A stretch of DNA of 64,000 nucleotides from Plumapathes pennacea (GCA_964036295.1 OZ038466.1:14418001-14482000); one strand, 5' to 3'; positions 29,914-42,179 are shown, counted from the stretch's first letter. The notes: generated by a model from the sequence alone, not told the origin. Numbers and translations are program-made.

Positions 29914-31650
29914 CTAGACTGGCCTTGCCAGTGAGCTCGCGGCGTGAGTTGGGTCGAGACCAGAATATAAAATGGAAAGTAGGGGACAAGAGCGGAACTC
30001 CCAAGAGAGACTTCCAATTTCTCACCATAAAAATATCACACAGTATAGAGAACTTGGCTTTTGACACCTTGATTAAACTAAAAATTATTATTACAACACT
30101 CATACACTTGCTTCTTAAAGGTTGAGCGACCCTGCATCTTGAGAATGCGTGACATATCTTTTTATGCACAGTCGATTATGACAGTTTGACCTTGACTCAT
30201 ATTTCTAATCAGAGGCCACGATTAATCCAGCCTTCGCTTCACTACTTATGTGTTTTCTTTTGTTAACTCAATACGTTTCTTCTATCAGGCTTTTGAGTAT
30301 TCGTGCTCTGTAACAAATATAAAATTGAATGCGAAGAATGTCACACGAGAGATGTTTACAATATTATTGCGCTTTTGTTCACAGTGTGTTCAGTCCATTT
30401 GTGACTGCAAACTCAATCCTCAGAATTATTTCGGTGTATTTTTCATTTCTGGTATTCACTGACCATTGCGAAACAAAGGCTACATGATCGAATGAAAGAA
30501 ACACTTCAACAGGCAATGTACGATACGCAGAAGAATTTTATGAGGCAACAGATGTCATGTACAGAGTAAAGCATAAAGCGTCATTGTTTTACGGCTAAAG
30601 CTCACCGTAGCTTTGGTTTCTGTTTTCGCCCTGTTATCTTCCCAAAAGTATTTCGTGTCGCCACAGAAAGTTTCGTCGGGACTAAATATTTATCGGCGAC
30701 AGCGGTACCATCAAATATTTGTTTACGGCTATTCTCAAAGCTTGTGCGGTGAACGCGAGCCAAAATCTTTTCCTAAAATCCAGTTTATCCGTGCGCATTC
30801 CACAGAGCCAAATGGCGTTGAATTTGAATGGGATGCAGTTTACTTTTTCGCTTCATTACTTATGTGTTTTCTTTTATTAACTCAATACGTTTCTTTCTAT
30901 CAGGCTTTCGAGTATTCGTGCTCTGTAACAAATATAAAATTGACAGCGAGGAATGACACACGAGAGATGTTTACAATATTACTGCGCTTTTGTTCACAGT
31001 GTGTTCAGTCCATTTGTGACTGCAAACTCAATCCTCAGAATTATTTCGGTGTATTTTTCATTTCTGGTATTCACTGACCATTGCGAAACAAAGGCTACAT
31101 GATCGAATGAAAGAAACACTTCAACAGGCAATGTACGATAAGCAGAAGCATTTTATGAGGCAACAGATGTCATGTACAGAGTAAAGCATAAAGCGTCATT
31201 GTTTTACGGCTAAAGCTCACCGTAGCTTTGGTTTCTGCTTTCGTCCTGTTATCTTCCCAAAAGTATTTCGTGTCGCCACAGAAAGTTTCGTCGGGACTAA
31301 ATATTTATCGGCGACAGCGGTACCATCAAATATTTGTTTACGGCTATTCTCAAAGCTTGTGCGGTGAACGCGAGCCAAAATCGTTCCCGAAAATCCAGTT
31401 TATCCGTGCGCATTCCACAGAGCCAAATGGTGTTGAGTTTGGATGGGATGCAGTTAACTTTTACACACAAGGAACGAGCAATTCACTGGCCACATCTCGA
31501 GTTGTTTAGCGAAGTCAATTACGTCATCGCCCAGCACGTGATAATATGAACCAATCACCGTGTGCTGATTCTCGACCCACAAAAAGGAAAAATAAATAAA
31601 TAAAAATTCCCATTTTTAAGCTCTCGTGGGCCCCAAGGCCCCGCGAGAAA
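29914..31650 (-). mobile_element. HelA copy with internal 612-bp tandem duplication
   Basis: 3' CTAG at 29914-29917 and a 5' end near 31650 with a worn terminus ('ctctcgtgggccccaaggccccgcgag'). The segment from 'cttcactacttatgtgttt' (30237) to about 30848 is repeated at 30849-31460. The duplication joins 'gggatgcagtttacttt' to 'ttcgcttcatt'. No SINE: the site reads 'gcgaagtcaattacgtcatc'. Its 3' end faces that of 27135-28656, with the capsid gene between. Confidence 0.8.
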
Positions 31651-31929
31651 AAAGGTTGGCCTGGGTACCCTAGCCTGGGCGCGCCAACTATTCATACATT
31701 TCTTTATTATACAGTCGAAGCGAACGTATACATGGCAAAGTGATTTAAAGTTACAGTAATCTACTTGGAATATTAGTTCTAGTATGTACCGTAAGCACAC
31801 CCATGCACTGCAGATAATCTTAAAGTTATATTTTCCGTTGTTCTTTCTTTTTTTAATTGGTACAAAGAAGATATGAAGCCAGATCTGGAAACGAGTTTCC
31901 TATCAGAGCAGATAACAAATTATAAAATA

Positions 31930-32260
31930 AAGACTTGACGCACGTACCCGAACCAGCCGCAACAAATATACCAGTTCGGCGAAGGATTGTCCTACTAGAG
32001 AGCGCTTTGTTGATCCCGCGATCAGCCTTGCACGATTTCTCCTTCTCACCATGTCTGCATAGGCCCGCTGGAACTCGGCGACGCTGCGATCCTTTGCGCC
32101 AACCAATTTGCAAAGAAGAGCAGTGTGAAGCGCAAATCGTCAATTTTGATATATCAGACGGCGGAGTAAATATCGACGCCCGTGCTAATATCAATTCAAC
32201 TTCAGTCTCAACATCGCTAATCCCCATCGCCTTTTTGTGCCCCGAAATATCCTTAGTACA
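31930..32260 (-). CDS. Possible exon of a Cys/His-rich protein
   Basis: The minus-strand frame is open across 31853-32449; the core reads 'DISGHKKAMGISDVE', 'LTICASHCSSLQIGWRKG', 'CRHGEKEKSCKADRGINK' and 'GIFVAAGSGTC'. The spacing of Cys/His and the 'RGIN...G..V..GSG.C' ending resemble a zinc-binding domain of many uncharacterised cnidarian proteins. A polypyrimidine-AG ('cctcttctttcctgtactaag') lies before the core and a GT after it, so it may be a true exon. No neighbour exon was found. Confidence 0.4.
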
Positions 32261-32459
32261 GGAAAGAAGAGGAATTGCTGTCGCGTTGCTTTCTGATACT
32301 TTGTTTCGCTTGTCAAGGGCATAATATCCCCCAACCAGTCGCTGAAATGAGCAACTTATCTCCATTACAGGCTCGCCTCCACTTCTCAATTTGCCAAGTC
32401 TGTTTTGAAAAACTAAAACTTTTATGTCACTGCTATTTTTTCCTAACACCTAACGGCAA

Positions 32460-33169
32460 CTGCTTCGACAATCAAAATAGGTATTCATTTTAAAAGTAAA
32501 ACGGAAGTTGCCCCGCCCGACCCCGCCTTTATGAGTCCTTTCATTTTCTTTCTTTTCCCTCGGCACTGAATAGCAAGACAAGACGGCCACTGAATAGAAA
32601 GAAAATTACGAAAAAGAACTAAAATGTGAATCTCTGTTAGTGATGTAAATTTGAGATAAGGTCTTAGTAGAGCCAAAAACAACAACACAACAACAACAAC
32701 ATGAGGGTGAATGGGTGTATAAATGCAATATTTGGATTAGTCATGCGCTTCATGAACAGATAAAACTCTCGAGAGACAGTCGCATAAATAACGATTTCTT
32801 GCCAGTTAGGCCAGTAATAAAATGTACATATCACTTCCTTGTCAGTTTCTCATTAGATCTGTGTGCAGTTCATTAAGCCGGATCCGGTAAAATAACTCGT
32901 TTTGGTAAATAAAGTCAGCTCAGTTTGAAATCTAAGTGCCACTAAAAGCTACTGATCTTATCATGTTTTATTTGTGTATAAAGAAAACAAAATATTTCTT
33001 GGCCAGATGCGTATTCATGTATCACTTCAAGTACAAATTCTATTGTTGTTGTTTTCATTATTTGGCCACTTTGATACCCAAATAATAAAGTTTCCTATCG
33101 CATTTTCATTCCCGGTAGCGATAATGACAAAACAAAGTTAATATATTTTTGGGTCAAACAAGGGATATC
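32460..33169. other. No recognisable feature
   Basis: AT-rich, with a short (caa)n run near 32678-32700. No frame or repeat end is seen. Confidence 0.4.
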
Positions 33170-33587
33170 AATAGTATATCATTTTCACTACTAAATTTCT
33201 CCACTCATTGTCTCGGTGCGATTAAGTTATGGGAGAATGAGATTGGACCGAGGCCATGAGCGGAGCGCAAAGCGACGGACAGATGGTAGATAACGTAGTC
33301 GCCGAAGGGGAGGTGGGTGGGTCGGAAAAGGCTTTTACGCGTCCTTGTAGAAGGTCTTGTAGAAAAGCCCCGAAATTGAATAATTTGGATCTTAAATACA
33401 TGTTTAAGAGGCGTGGCGATGCGGGGTATTCTAAACAGACATTCCCTAGGGGGATAAAGCTAATAAATCGCACCCGCCAGTATTTCGTGTAGTCTTTTAG
33501 CAATGAAAATAGTATATCATTTTCACTACTAAATTTCTCCACTCATTGTCTCGGTGCGATTAAGTTATGGGAGAATGATATTGGACC
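33170..33587. repeat. 80-bp direct repeats flanking a 258-bp spacer
   Basis: The block beginning 'aatagtatatcattttcac' and ending 'attggacc' is present at 33170-33249 and 33508-33587, nearly identical. The block lies just beyond the 3' side of the DIRS-like RT remnant (minus strand). DIRS/Ngaro elements end in split direct repeats of this sort, so these may be element ends. The spacer holds a 78-codon plus-strand frame with no recognised domain. Confidence 0.7.
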
Positions 33588-33729
33588 TCCGCCTTAATCA
33601 CTGAATTGCTACCGCTACCTAGGTGATTTAAAGCAGATACAACCCAGGAGGGAAGCCAGACGGGGTGGAAGAAAAGATATCCTCCCGAAACTCAGAAACG
33701 AATCTAAGAGCGAATTAAAATATGTTTAA

Positions 33730-35160
33730 TTAACATCAAGGGAAAGCTTGAACCAAGTTTCCGAGCTCATTATTGGCACGAAACTGTCTACCAGCAATAG
33801 ACGCTTCTGAGCTGACTCCTTTGAATGTGCGGCGGTGCTTCCAGCCAGATTCCAGGCATCATCACTCAGTGTGGCATCCAAATCTGATAAGACACGCGAC
33901 GGGGCGTCAGCGGGTTGTCTTTCGACGGCACGTAGCGAAGTGACAAACCCAGATTCCTCTCAGTACAGAACTGGAATAAGGATTTTAACGTGGCCGAGAT
34001 GACGGGCGATTTGGACACCTGCTTTTCCCAACTTGCTACCGGCACTTTACTATCCACGGAAACATCGATCCTGGCGTTGTGGAAGTCGTTTGCAAGGTTT
34101 TGAAGGGTATACAGGAGAGCTAAAGTCCCTTTGGCGGTGATGGGGAGTCCACGTTCATGAACGTCCCAATAGCCTCGTGTTTCCACCGTCGTTTTGCCTT
34201 CCTGTAATATCTGACCGCTCCAACCGGAATTAGATGCATCAGAAAATGACTGGGCTTGGTGGTGGAATTCCGACCTCCAAGGTAAGCAGTCTTCCCCGGT
34301 ATCTAGGAAGCGCCAGTGCGCGATCTCTTGTCGGAGTGGCTCTGATAGCCGGATTTTGGCGTTGGACGTTGTACTGTGAGCAGGGCATGCCTAAGGATCG
34401 TATAAAATTTGTAGCAGCTAAACCAATGCTATGGTACACAAAAGCGCTGGCTTTCCATCCGAACGGGAGAGTAGCGTAAGGGAAGTACCATCCCTGCCAC
34501 TCCAGACCAAAGAGCGTAGAGCTAGATGGGTGGAGGCGCACGTGGTCATAACCACTTTTATCATCGAAAGTGGTTTGAAAATGGTCGCTGTTCACATACC
34601 GGATGAGATCAGTGAGGTAGTCTAACGTGAATGGACAGTATTTAGTCCAGCAGTTAAGAAAACGTTCATCGTGGCACATGCGTGGCATTGACGGTTCCAC
34701 GGTGATTGGCATGACCAAATGAGGTGGCTGACAGGACCCGACTTTTCCCACTATATTTAGCGACCCGTTAACGATCCTCTCCATGATTGTCTTAGATATG
34801 AAATCATGAAAACGCATCACACGAACGTGAATTGGGAAAGATGCCCGCTGGCGGGATGTCGCTGCTGTATTTTTTGCCTTGGAAGGTTCCATCAAAAGGG
34901 GTGAAGAACTCGGATATATCTATTCCCCGGGATATATAGGGTAGGATCTCGTCCCTCTTGGGGTAGTCTGCCAGTATTGAAACCCATTGTGGAAGATTAT
35001 TGGTGAGGTTACCCGCTGTAAAGGAATCCGGATCCCGGAACCTGAGCATACGTGGGGAAGCGAAAACCTTGCCGTTTGATACTGAATAGACGGACGGGAG
35101 TGGTCCAGTCCAGTTGATAGGGTTGCCCTCCCAGTCACACCACTTAACCTCGTGGTTTTG
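33730..35160 (-). pseudogene. DIRS-like reverse transcriptase/RNase H remnant
   Basis: Minus-strand pieces in several frames. Upstream linker 'MLRFRDPDSFTAGNLTNNLP' (35049-). RT with 'VMPITVEPSMPRMCHDERFL', 'FDDKSGYDHVRL' (motif A), 'LPFGWKASAFVYH' and 'CSQYN' (34239-34895), where the usual Asp-Asp box is lost to substitutions and a frame change. RNase H with 'GTLALLYTLQNL', 'SKVPVASW' and 'LRYVPSKDNP' (33866-34186). The order RT-RNase H and the wording fit tyrosine-recombinase retrotransposons of the DIRS group. No recombinase frame follows before the direct repeats. It is dead. Confidence 0.8.
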
Positions 35161-35439
35161 GTGTTCTTAGGGTGCAGAATTTTGAAAACACCCTGGCGGT
35201 GAACTGAAGAGAAAAGAAAAGGGGGCGAAATACCCATAACGACCTTAAAGAAAAATAAAGGGAAGGCCCCCACCAACCAAACCGGACCAGGAACCCGCCC
35301 GAGGGCAAGTTATAGGGTGGAAGCTGAGTTTACCCTTCTGGTCACGATTATGGAAGTGGGGAAGAACTACCCAATAAGGAACAAATGCGTGTTTTACACC
35401 TTTTATTGCAAGCAATATGAAATATGGCTTGATTTGTAT

Positions 35440-36835
35440 AAAGGGATGTAAGGAAAAATTAACTTTGGTTGCCAATTTTGTTGACACATGCGTACTTGAA
35501 CACATGACTAAGCCGCTTTTGGTAATGCCAAACTTTGCCGACACACGGCTACTCTACCAAAATATGGCTACTACGCCGTACACGGCTACTTTATATACAC
35601 GAGACCGATTCACTTTGGTTGGCAATTTTGCCGACACACGGCCACTTATACACGTGACCAAGTTACTTTTTGTAATGCCAAACTTTGCCGACACACGGCT
35701 ACTCTGCCAACATATGGCTACTCTGCCGACACACGGCTGCTTCATATACACGTGACTGCTTGACTTTGGTTGGCGATTTTGCCGACACACGGCCACTTAT
35801 ACATGTGACCAAGTCACTTTTGTAATGCCAAACTTTGCCGACACACGGCTACTCTGCCAACATATGGCTACTCTGCCGACACACGGCTACTTTATATACA
35901 CGTGACTGCTTGACTTTTGGTTGCCAATTTTGCCGACACACGGCCACTTATACACGTGACCAAGTCACTTTTGTAATGCCAAACTTTGCCGACACACGGC
36001 TACTCTGCCGACACACGGCTACTCTGCCAACACATGGCTACTCTGCCGACACACGGCTCCTTCATATACACGTGACTGCTTCACTTTTGGTTGCCAATTT
36101 TGCCGACACACGGCCACTTATACACGTGATAAAGTCACTTTTGTAATGCCAAACTTTGCCGACACACGGCTACTCTGCCAACATATGGCTACTCTGCCGA
36201 CACACGGCTACTTTACACGTGACTGCTTCACTTTTGGTTGCCAATTTTGCCGACACACGGCCACCAATACACGTGACCAAGTCACTTTTGGTACTACCAA
36301 ACTTTGCCGACACACGGCTACTCTGCCAACATATGGCTACTCTGCCGACACACGGCTACTTCATATACACGTGACTGCTTCACTTTTGGCTGCCAATTTT
36401 GCCGACACGCGGCCACCAATACACGTGACCAAGTCACTTTTGGTAATGCCAAACTTTGCCGACACACGGCTACTCTGCCAACATATGGCTACTCTGCCGA
36501 CACACGGCTACTTCATATACACGTGACTGCTTGACTTTTGGTTGCCAATTTTGCCGACACACGGCCACTAATACACGTGACCAAGTCACTTTTGGTAATG
36601 CCAAACTTTGCCGACACACGGCTACTCTGCCAACATATGGCTACTATGCCGACACACGGCTACTTAATATACACGTGACTGCTTGACTTTTGGTTGCCAA
36701 TTTTGCCAACACACGGCCACCAAAACACGTGACCAAGTCACTTTTGTAATGCCAAACTTTGCCGACACACGGCTACTCTGTCAACATATGGCTACTCTGC
36801 CGACACACGGCTACTTAATATACTACAGGGCCACA
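35440..36835 (+). repeat. ~151-bp tandem array with 20-bp subrepeats
   Basis: The phrase 'gccaaactttgccgacacac' recurs at about 35527, 35677, 35827, 35978, 36148, 36297, 36448, 36600 and 36751, a period of 150-152 bp with one 170-bp unit. Each unit holds subrepeats 'gccgacacacggctactct / gccaacatatggctactct'. All three plus-strand frames stay open across most of it. The array sits directly beside a HelB 5' end (36842-37026) and may be internal HelB sequence. Confidence 0.92.
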
Positions 36836-36841
36836 CGTGAT

Positions 36842-37026
36842 CGATCCGGTCTTTGTTATTGGTCTTTGTTATTGGAACTGGGGACGAGGTCGCACGACAG
36901 ACTGACAGACTGACAGACTGACAGACGAACATTAGATTTCGAGATGGCGACCCACTTGGAGTCTCCGATAAGGCGATAATACTACTGTATTAGGGTCGTG
37001 TGTATTTCCCTCACTTCGTTCGGGGA
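36842..37026 (-). mobile_element. HelB 5'-terminal fragment
   Basis: On the minus strand it starts TCCCCGAACGAAGTGAGGG at 37026 and continues 'gagactccaagtgggtcgcc', as in 11144-11260. It contains four 'gacagact' tetranucleotide-type repeats (36895-36930). No HelB 3' end lies beyond it. Bases 37027-37671 are AT-rich without recognisable content. Confidence 0.8.
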
Positions 37027-37671
37027 AAATCCATTTCTTTTAGTTACACTGCAATTTCAAAATCAATTTTTCAATACAGGTGCTAAAGTTTTCGCTGTTC
37101 TAAACTGAACTCAATTATGGCGGGAAAATAGCCGTAAGAGCGATTTTAGGCATTTTTGAACGAAATTTTTGCAAAACGAGTTTCTTGTGCCAATCAATAA
37201 ATTCTTGATTTTGATTAAGAAGGGTTTGAACTGTTCTAAAATGGCCTTAAATAAAAAATAAACAACCGCACTTTTGAAAAAATGCAATTAAAAATCCTTG
37301 AAATTCACTATGCGGTAAGGCACAAGCTACCTACCCGGATTAGAGACCGTGGGAAAATTTACTGTGAAACCCAAAATTTGTTTTTAAGCACTCGTAACGT
37401 CTATAACTATGTAGTTTAGCCTCAGAAAAAAAGATATGCACTAAACGCATAAGGAAGAATTGTTTTTAGTACCGAGAAGTTGGCCTTGTGTTGAGTGGTT
37501 TTTGGGCGCTCCCTGGGCTAAAACATAGGGGGTGGTCAATGTCGGGAGTGAAAAGGCAGAAAATCATTTTAATACCACCAATCTAAATCTTATCAAATAG
37601 GTTTCAAATGCTGAAAAAATTAGGGAAATTGGCATACCCCATCTTTTGACATCGCCTGGTATTCTCTGAGA

Positions 37672-39326
37672 ATGACTCTTAACGAGAAACAGCGTCTAGC
37701 CTATGACATTCAGAACCACCATTAAGCCCTGCATGCTGACGAAGCAACAGCTCCACTGCGAATGATCATTTCAGGGACTGCTGGCACTGGGACGTCATAC
37801 CTCATTAGTGCTATTGCAGATGTGCTCAAAGAGGAATGTGTTCTAACAGGAACAACAGGAATGGCAGGATTCAACATCCATGGCTGCACCATCCACTCTA
37901 CTTTGCAGCTCCCTGTACGAGAGCAGAGAAACAAAGAATTACAGGGACAGCCACTGCAGCGGCTTCAGATGTTTCTGGAAGGAAAGCATTACATCCTCAT
38001 AGATGAAATGTCAATGTTGGGCCAAAGGAGCATGGGATGGGTTGACAGGAGGCTACGCCAAGGAACAAGCCAGCTTGCTGAACCCTTTGGGGGACTATCT
38101 GTCATCTTGATTGGTGACTCTGGCCAACTTCCACCTGTTGGGGACAGACCAATTTATGCAGCTGCTACAGGATCAGTTCTTGGTGACCAAGGCCACTCCG
38201 TTTACAAAATGTTTGACACAGTTGTTCTGCTAAAACAAGTCATGCGACAAGCAGGAAACAACCCTGAAGCAGCAGCTTTCCGTGGCTTGTTGTTGAGATT
38301 GAGAAATGGCCAGTCAACAGAAGACGACTGGAGGAAGATACTTACAAGGTCACCAAGCACCAGCAACGAGGCCGAGTTCAAAGATGCAGTCAGACTGTTC
38401 TTTGATAAACAGAGTGTGGCTGAATATAACTATGAGAAGTTGAAGAGCCTTAACACCCCCATTGCTCGCATCTCTGCCAAACACTCTGGCACAGGTGCAG
38501 CTTCTGCCAAGTCAGATGATGCTGGTGGCCTGGAACCAGAGAGGGAGCACAGGTGATGCTCACATCCAACCTGTGGCAACAAATGGGCTTGTGTAATGGT
38601 TCCCCTGGTACAGTACAAGACATTCTCTTTGCGGAAAACACTGGACCACCAGACCTTCCCATTGCTGTCCTTGTAAATTTCCCACACTACACTGGACCCC
38701 ATTTCATGGAGGAAAGACCACAATGTATTCCATTACCACCACAACTGTTTGAGTGGAACTCCCATGGTAACAGACGTTCACGCCTTCAAGTCCCCCTGAG
38801 ACTGCGATATGCCATGACTATCGACAAGTCACAAGGTCAGACCCTATCCAAGGCAGTGATTGACCTGGGTAAAAGTGAGAAAGCAACTGGATGCACCTTT
38901 GTTGCAGTATCAAGAGTGCGTTCCCTTGACCATGTGCTCTTCCAGCCAATCACCTTTCACAGACTTCAGTCTATTGGTAAGGCTAAAAGTCTCAAAAACA
39001 GGATAGCTGAAGACGACCTACTGGCTGTATATGCAAAACACACATGCAGTAAATTCAGGCATGCAAACCCTGTGGTCCAGCCAAAAGTCTCAAAGCCAGC
39101 TGTTTTAAGCAGTGTGCCAAGGAATGAACGAAGAAAATGCAAAGTCAGAACCCAAATATTGCACTCTGATGTTACAAATGCTCACTTCATCAAAGAGTTC
39201 ATCCGCTCAGAAAGGGAATCACTGTATCATCAACTCGATCAAGTGCTAGGTTTCGGAAAGGCACATCATGGCACAGCTCCATCCTGTTGTACAAACTCGT
39301 TACACAGCACTTCCAACCAGTCCTGA
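37672..39326 (+). pseudogene. PIF1-type helicase of a third Helitron-like element
   Basis: The frame starts 'MTLNEKQRLAYDIQNHH' and meets an in-frame TAA (37723). It continues with Walker A 'SGTAGTGTSYLI', where the invariant Lys is Thr (AAG to ACG). Then come Walker B 'YILIDEMSML' and 'VILIGDSGQLPPVGDRP'. After a frame offset near 38550 it carries 'MLTSNLWQQMGLCNGSPG', 'MTIDKSQGQTL' and 'FVAVSRVRS' (38553-39326). The complete helicase motif set is present but inactivated. No Rep domain is seen upstream (37027-37671). Sequence differs clearly from the HelA helicase. Confidence 0.88.
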
Positions 39327-39854
39327 TGGCAATTGCCTGTGGCATATGGTCTCACAGGGACTGATAGGCACAGATGATTTGACAGCTGACCTGCGACTCC
39401 TCTGCTGACAATGGTAGAGAATGAACAGTACTTCAGGCAGCTTCTCAGCCTTGAGCGTAATGATGAAACGTTTGCAGACATTGTCATAACAGCTGCCACA
39501 TGGGGAGCTTGGGGTGGAGAGTTTCATCTCCATGCACTTTCCCTTGCTTTGAACAGAGCAATATATGTCTACTCATCATTTCGTCTCAGGGATGGCTCCT
39601 TCCCTTATCCATTCCAAAACGGTGCTGAACTTGCAGAGCTTTTTCAGGAAGGAGCAGATCACACAAGGCACCATTTCATATATCAAAAGCCGGGAGGATC
39701 CTTATTGGGTCACACACTTATCTTGGGGTTCTTTGCGGCAGCTCACTTCACTGCCATCCTGCCAAATCATGGCTATTTGTCCTTAATGTTTCATCCCACA
39801 ACCAACCTGTTCCGTCAGGCGGACACAAGGCTACTGTCTCTTCATTTCAGGTGA
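39268..39854 (+). pseudogene. OTU-type cysteine protease domain, frame-broken
   Basis: One frame from 39268 has 'SPDGNCLWHMVSQGL' (Cys in the D-G-N-C motif). After a stop and offset near 39410 the next frame has 'WGAWGGEFHLHALSLAL', 'AIYVYSSF' and 'AHFTAILP' (His motif). These are the conserved blocks of OTU deubiquitinases. The domain follows the PIF1 helicase directly, suggesting a helicase-OTU protein of a Helitron/Helentron-type element. At least two frame breaks. Confidence 0.8.
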
Positions 39855-39887
39855 AGCCTTACAGTAGTTCTTTATCATCACAAACTT

Positions 39888-40558
39888 AGTCTCATAACTA
39901 CCAGAGTTTGTGAGCCTTTAGGCAAGGAAAACATCAGTTCTTCTATCATCACAAGCGTTAGTCTTCCACTGCCAGAGTTTGTGAGCCTTTAGGCTAAGAA
40001 GAAAGCAGTAACTTCCATCAACAGACGTGGATCACGTGACTCCCAGAGTTTGTGCGCCTTTAGGCAAGGAAGACATCAGATCTCCTATCATCACAAGCGT
40101 TAGTCTTATGACAGCCAGAGTTTGTGAGCGTTTAGGCTAAGAAGATTACAGTAACTTCTATCCTTTAGGCAAGGAAGACAGCAGTTCTTCTACCACACAA
40201 GCGTTAGTCTTATGACTGCCAGAGTTTGTGTGCCTTTGGGTAAGGAAGACAAACTGATCTTCTTTCATCACAGGCGATAGTCTCGTGGCACCAGAGTTTG
40301 TGCGCCTCCAGGCAATGAAGACAACAGTAACTTCTATCCTCTAGGCAAGGAAGACAGCAGTTCTTCTATCATCACAAGCGTTAGTCTAAAAGACTGCCAG
40401 AGTTTGTGTGCCTTCGGGTAAGGAAGTCATAAAACCGTATCTTCTATCATCACAGGCGATAGTCTCATGACTTCCAGAGTTTGTGAGCCTTCAGGCAAGG
40501 AAGACAAAACTGTATCTTACCATCATGATGTAGTCAGTCTGATGACTTCCAGGGTGTA
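39888..40558 (+). repeat. ~65-bp minisatellite, about ten diverged units
   Basis: Each unit contains 'ccagagtttgtg-g-ctttaggcaaggaagac', then 'cagt-cttctatcatcacaagcgttagtct'. Some units are partial (a 'tatcctttaggcaagg' shortened form occurs twice). It follows the OTU remnant immediately and may be the tail of that element. Bases 40559-41238 hold no feature I recognise. Confidence 0.85.
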
Positions 40559-41238
40559 AATGTCACTGGCAAGCATACATGTATACCACTGAAAACTGTG
40601 AGATAAGACAGACTGCTTTTGTCTTTTTACTTTTGCATAATAGGTTAAACTTATGACAGCTCAAAACTTATAACATGTCAAAATTGAGTTCTTAGGGTTT
40701 AGTAAACATATCGAACAAGTTACCTTACTCTGACGTAAAACATCCAAATCTTGAAACTGTAACGAATATGCCAGTTTGTGTTGCATGAGTACACAGTACT
40801 GTTAAAAGACATTCTATATGAGTTCAGAAGTTAATGTGTACCAAATCACAAGCTATTTTGTGTTGAAAATTGAGGCTTAGCATCACCAGATACAAGTTTT
40901 TCACATTGAGAGCAATCCTACAACAATGTCAACCATTGCAATACCATGGAATAGTGAGTATGAGGACAATGCTGTGTTTATTATCTATTTTGCTGCATGT
41001 ACATGTTGTATCTGTTTTAGTGAAAAATATTATTTTGTCCTTAATTTTTTCCATGTGCATATATTTTATTCATAGTGACACTATAAATTGTACTGTACAG
41101 GTAATTGTTATTATTCAGAAACTGCTGGTACTTGAAGCATTAAAGATGAAAAAAGACAATACCAAAAGAAGGTACTGTAATAATACAATAAAACATTAAC
41201 CTTTTGTTTGTGCATATATACAATCTCTTTATCACACA

Positions 41239-42179
41239 TTATAACATAGTCACGATACAAGCCGCACGCTGATTGGTCGAAAACCGTGGTTTGCCAGAGT
41301 ATAAACCACACTTACCCGTGGTTTATAAGTTATAAACCACGCTTACGTCATCCTCTGGCAAAAAAGAGAAAATACTGCGAGAATGGAGTCACCAATGCCC
41401 AACTTCGAGATAAAATTTGGCTTTAAATGAAGACACCGGCTCGTACGGTTCACCGTGAATCGGTAAAGAACGTGACCTCATCAAAAAGCACTTCAACAGT
41501 TTGGAGAAGGGAAATCTATGTCGAAGAACGGCAAGTTTCTTGTCAGCGTCGTGGAAAGCGACTCGGCTTAAGCACTGTCCCTAAGTACAGCATATTTGGG
41601 AGTCACAATTACATAAGTGGGTTGTTTGAATGAAGTTGAATGCTTCAACAAGGAAGGAGAGAGCAAATCATTCAGTTGAAGAAGATCAGCCGTGAGCAAT
41701 CACTGAACATGAACGGCGAAGACAGACGAACAGACGTGTTTGTAGTGATGCAAGAGAAAGAATTTCCGACGATGTGACTAAAAAAAATGATTGAAGAATT
41801 TTCGGACGGACTTCAAATGATTGTACTACGAGGTAGAGTCAAGAAATCGGTAAGTTTTCATTCATACAACTTTCGAGTCGGCCGTTGGAGCATTTGTTGA
41901 TTCCCTTCAAATTTGCATTTTATGCACTAGCCGACTGTATGATTTCATGTACTTGTAGTCCAAAGTTCTACAGGAAATATAGTTCTTTACTGTGAGATGT
42001 TGTCTAATTTTATAGAACAGACGGCCTGGTTGAAAAATTGAAGCGAAACTGTACTGACTTGGCAATTCGGACCGCCGAGCCGTTTAGGAGAATCTATTTT
42101 TTCATTGCTGTTAGCATTCCAACATTTTTGATGAATAAAGACAGTTTTATTGTGAAAGTTTTGAAGTTCTATGTTATAA
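41239..42179 (+). mobile_element. Element C, copy 1 (TTATAACATAG ends)
   Basis: Begins TTATAACATAGTCACG and ends CTATGTTATAA, an 11-bp inverted pair. Contains a palindrome around 'gtggtttataagttataaac' (about 41320) and a non-coding, formerly exon-like stretch with a 'gtaagt' donor near 41850. The same ~940-bp sequence lies inverted at 54007-54936. The element class is unknown. Confidence 0.65.

Noticed and set aside
35440..36835. Long repetitive plus-strand frames as a gene for a repeat protein, or the array as CRISPR
   Set aside because: All three frames are open because the unit lacks stops, and there are no unique spacers between repeats. It is a satellite-type tandem array.
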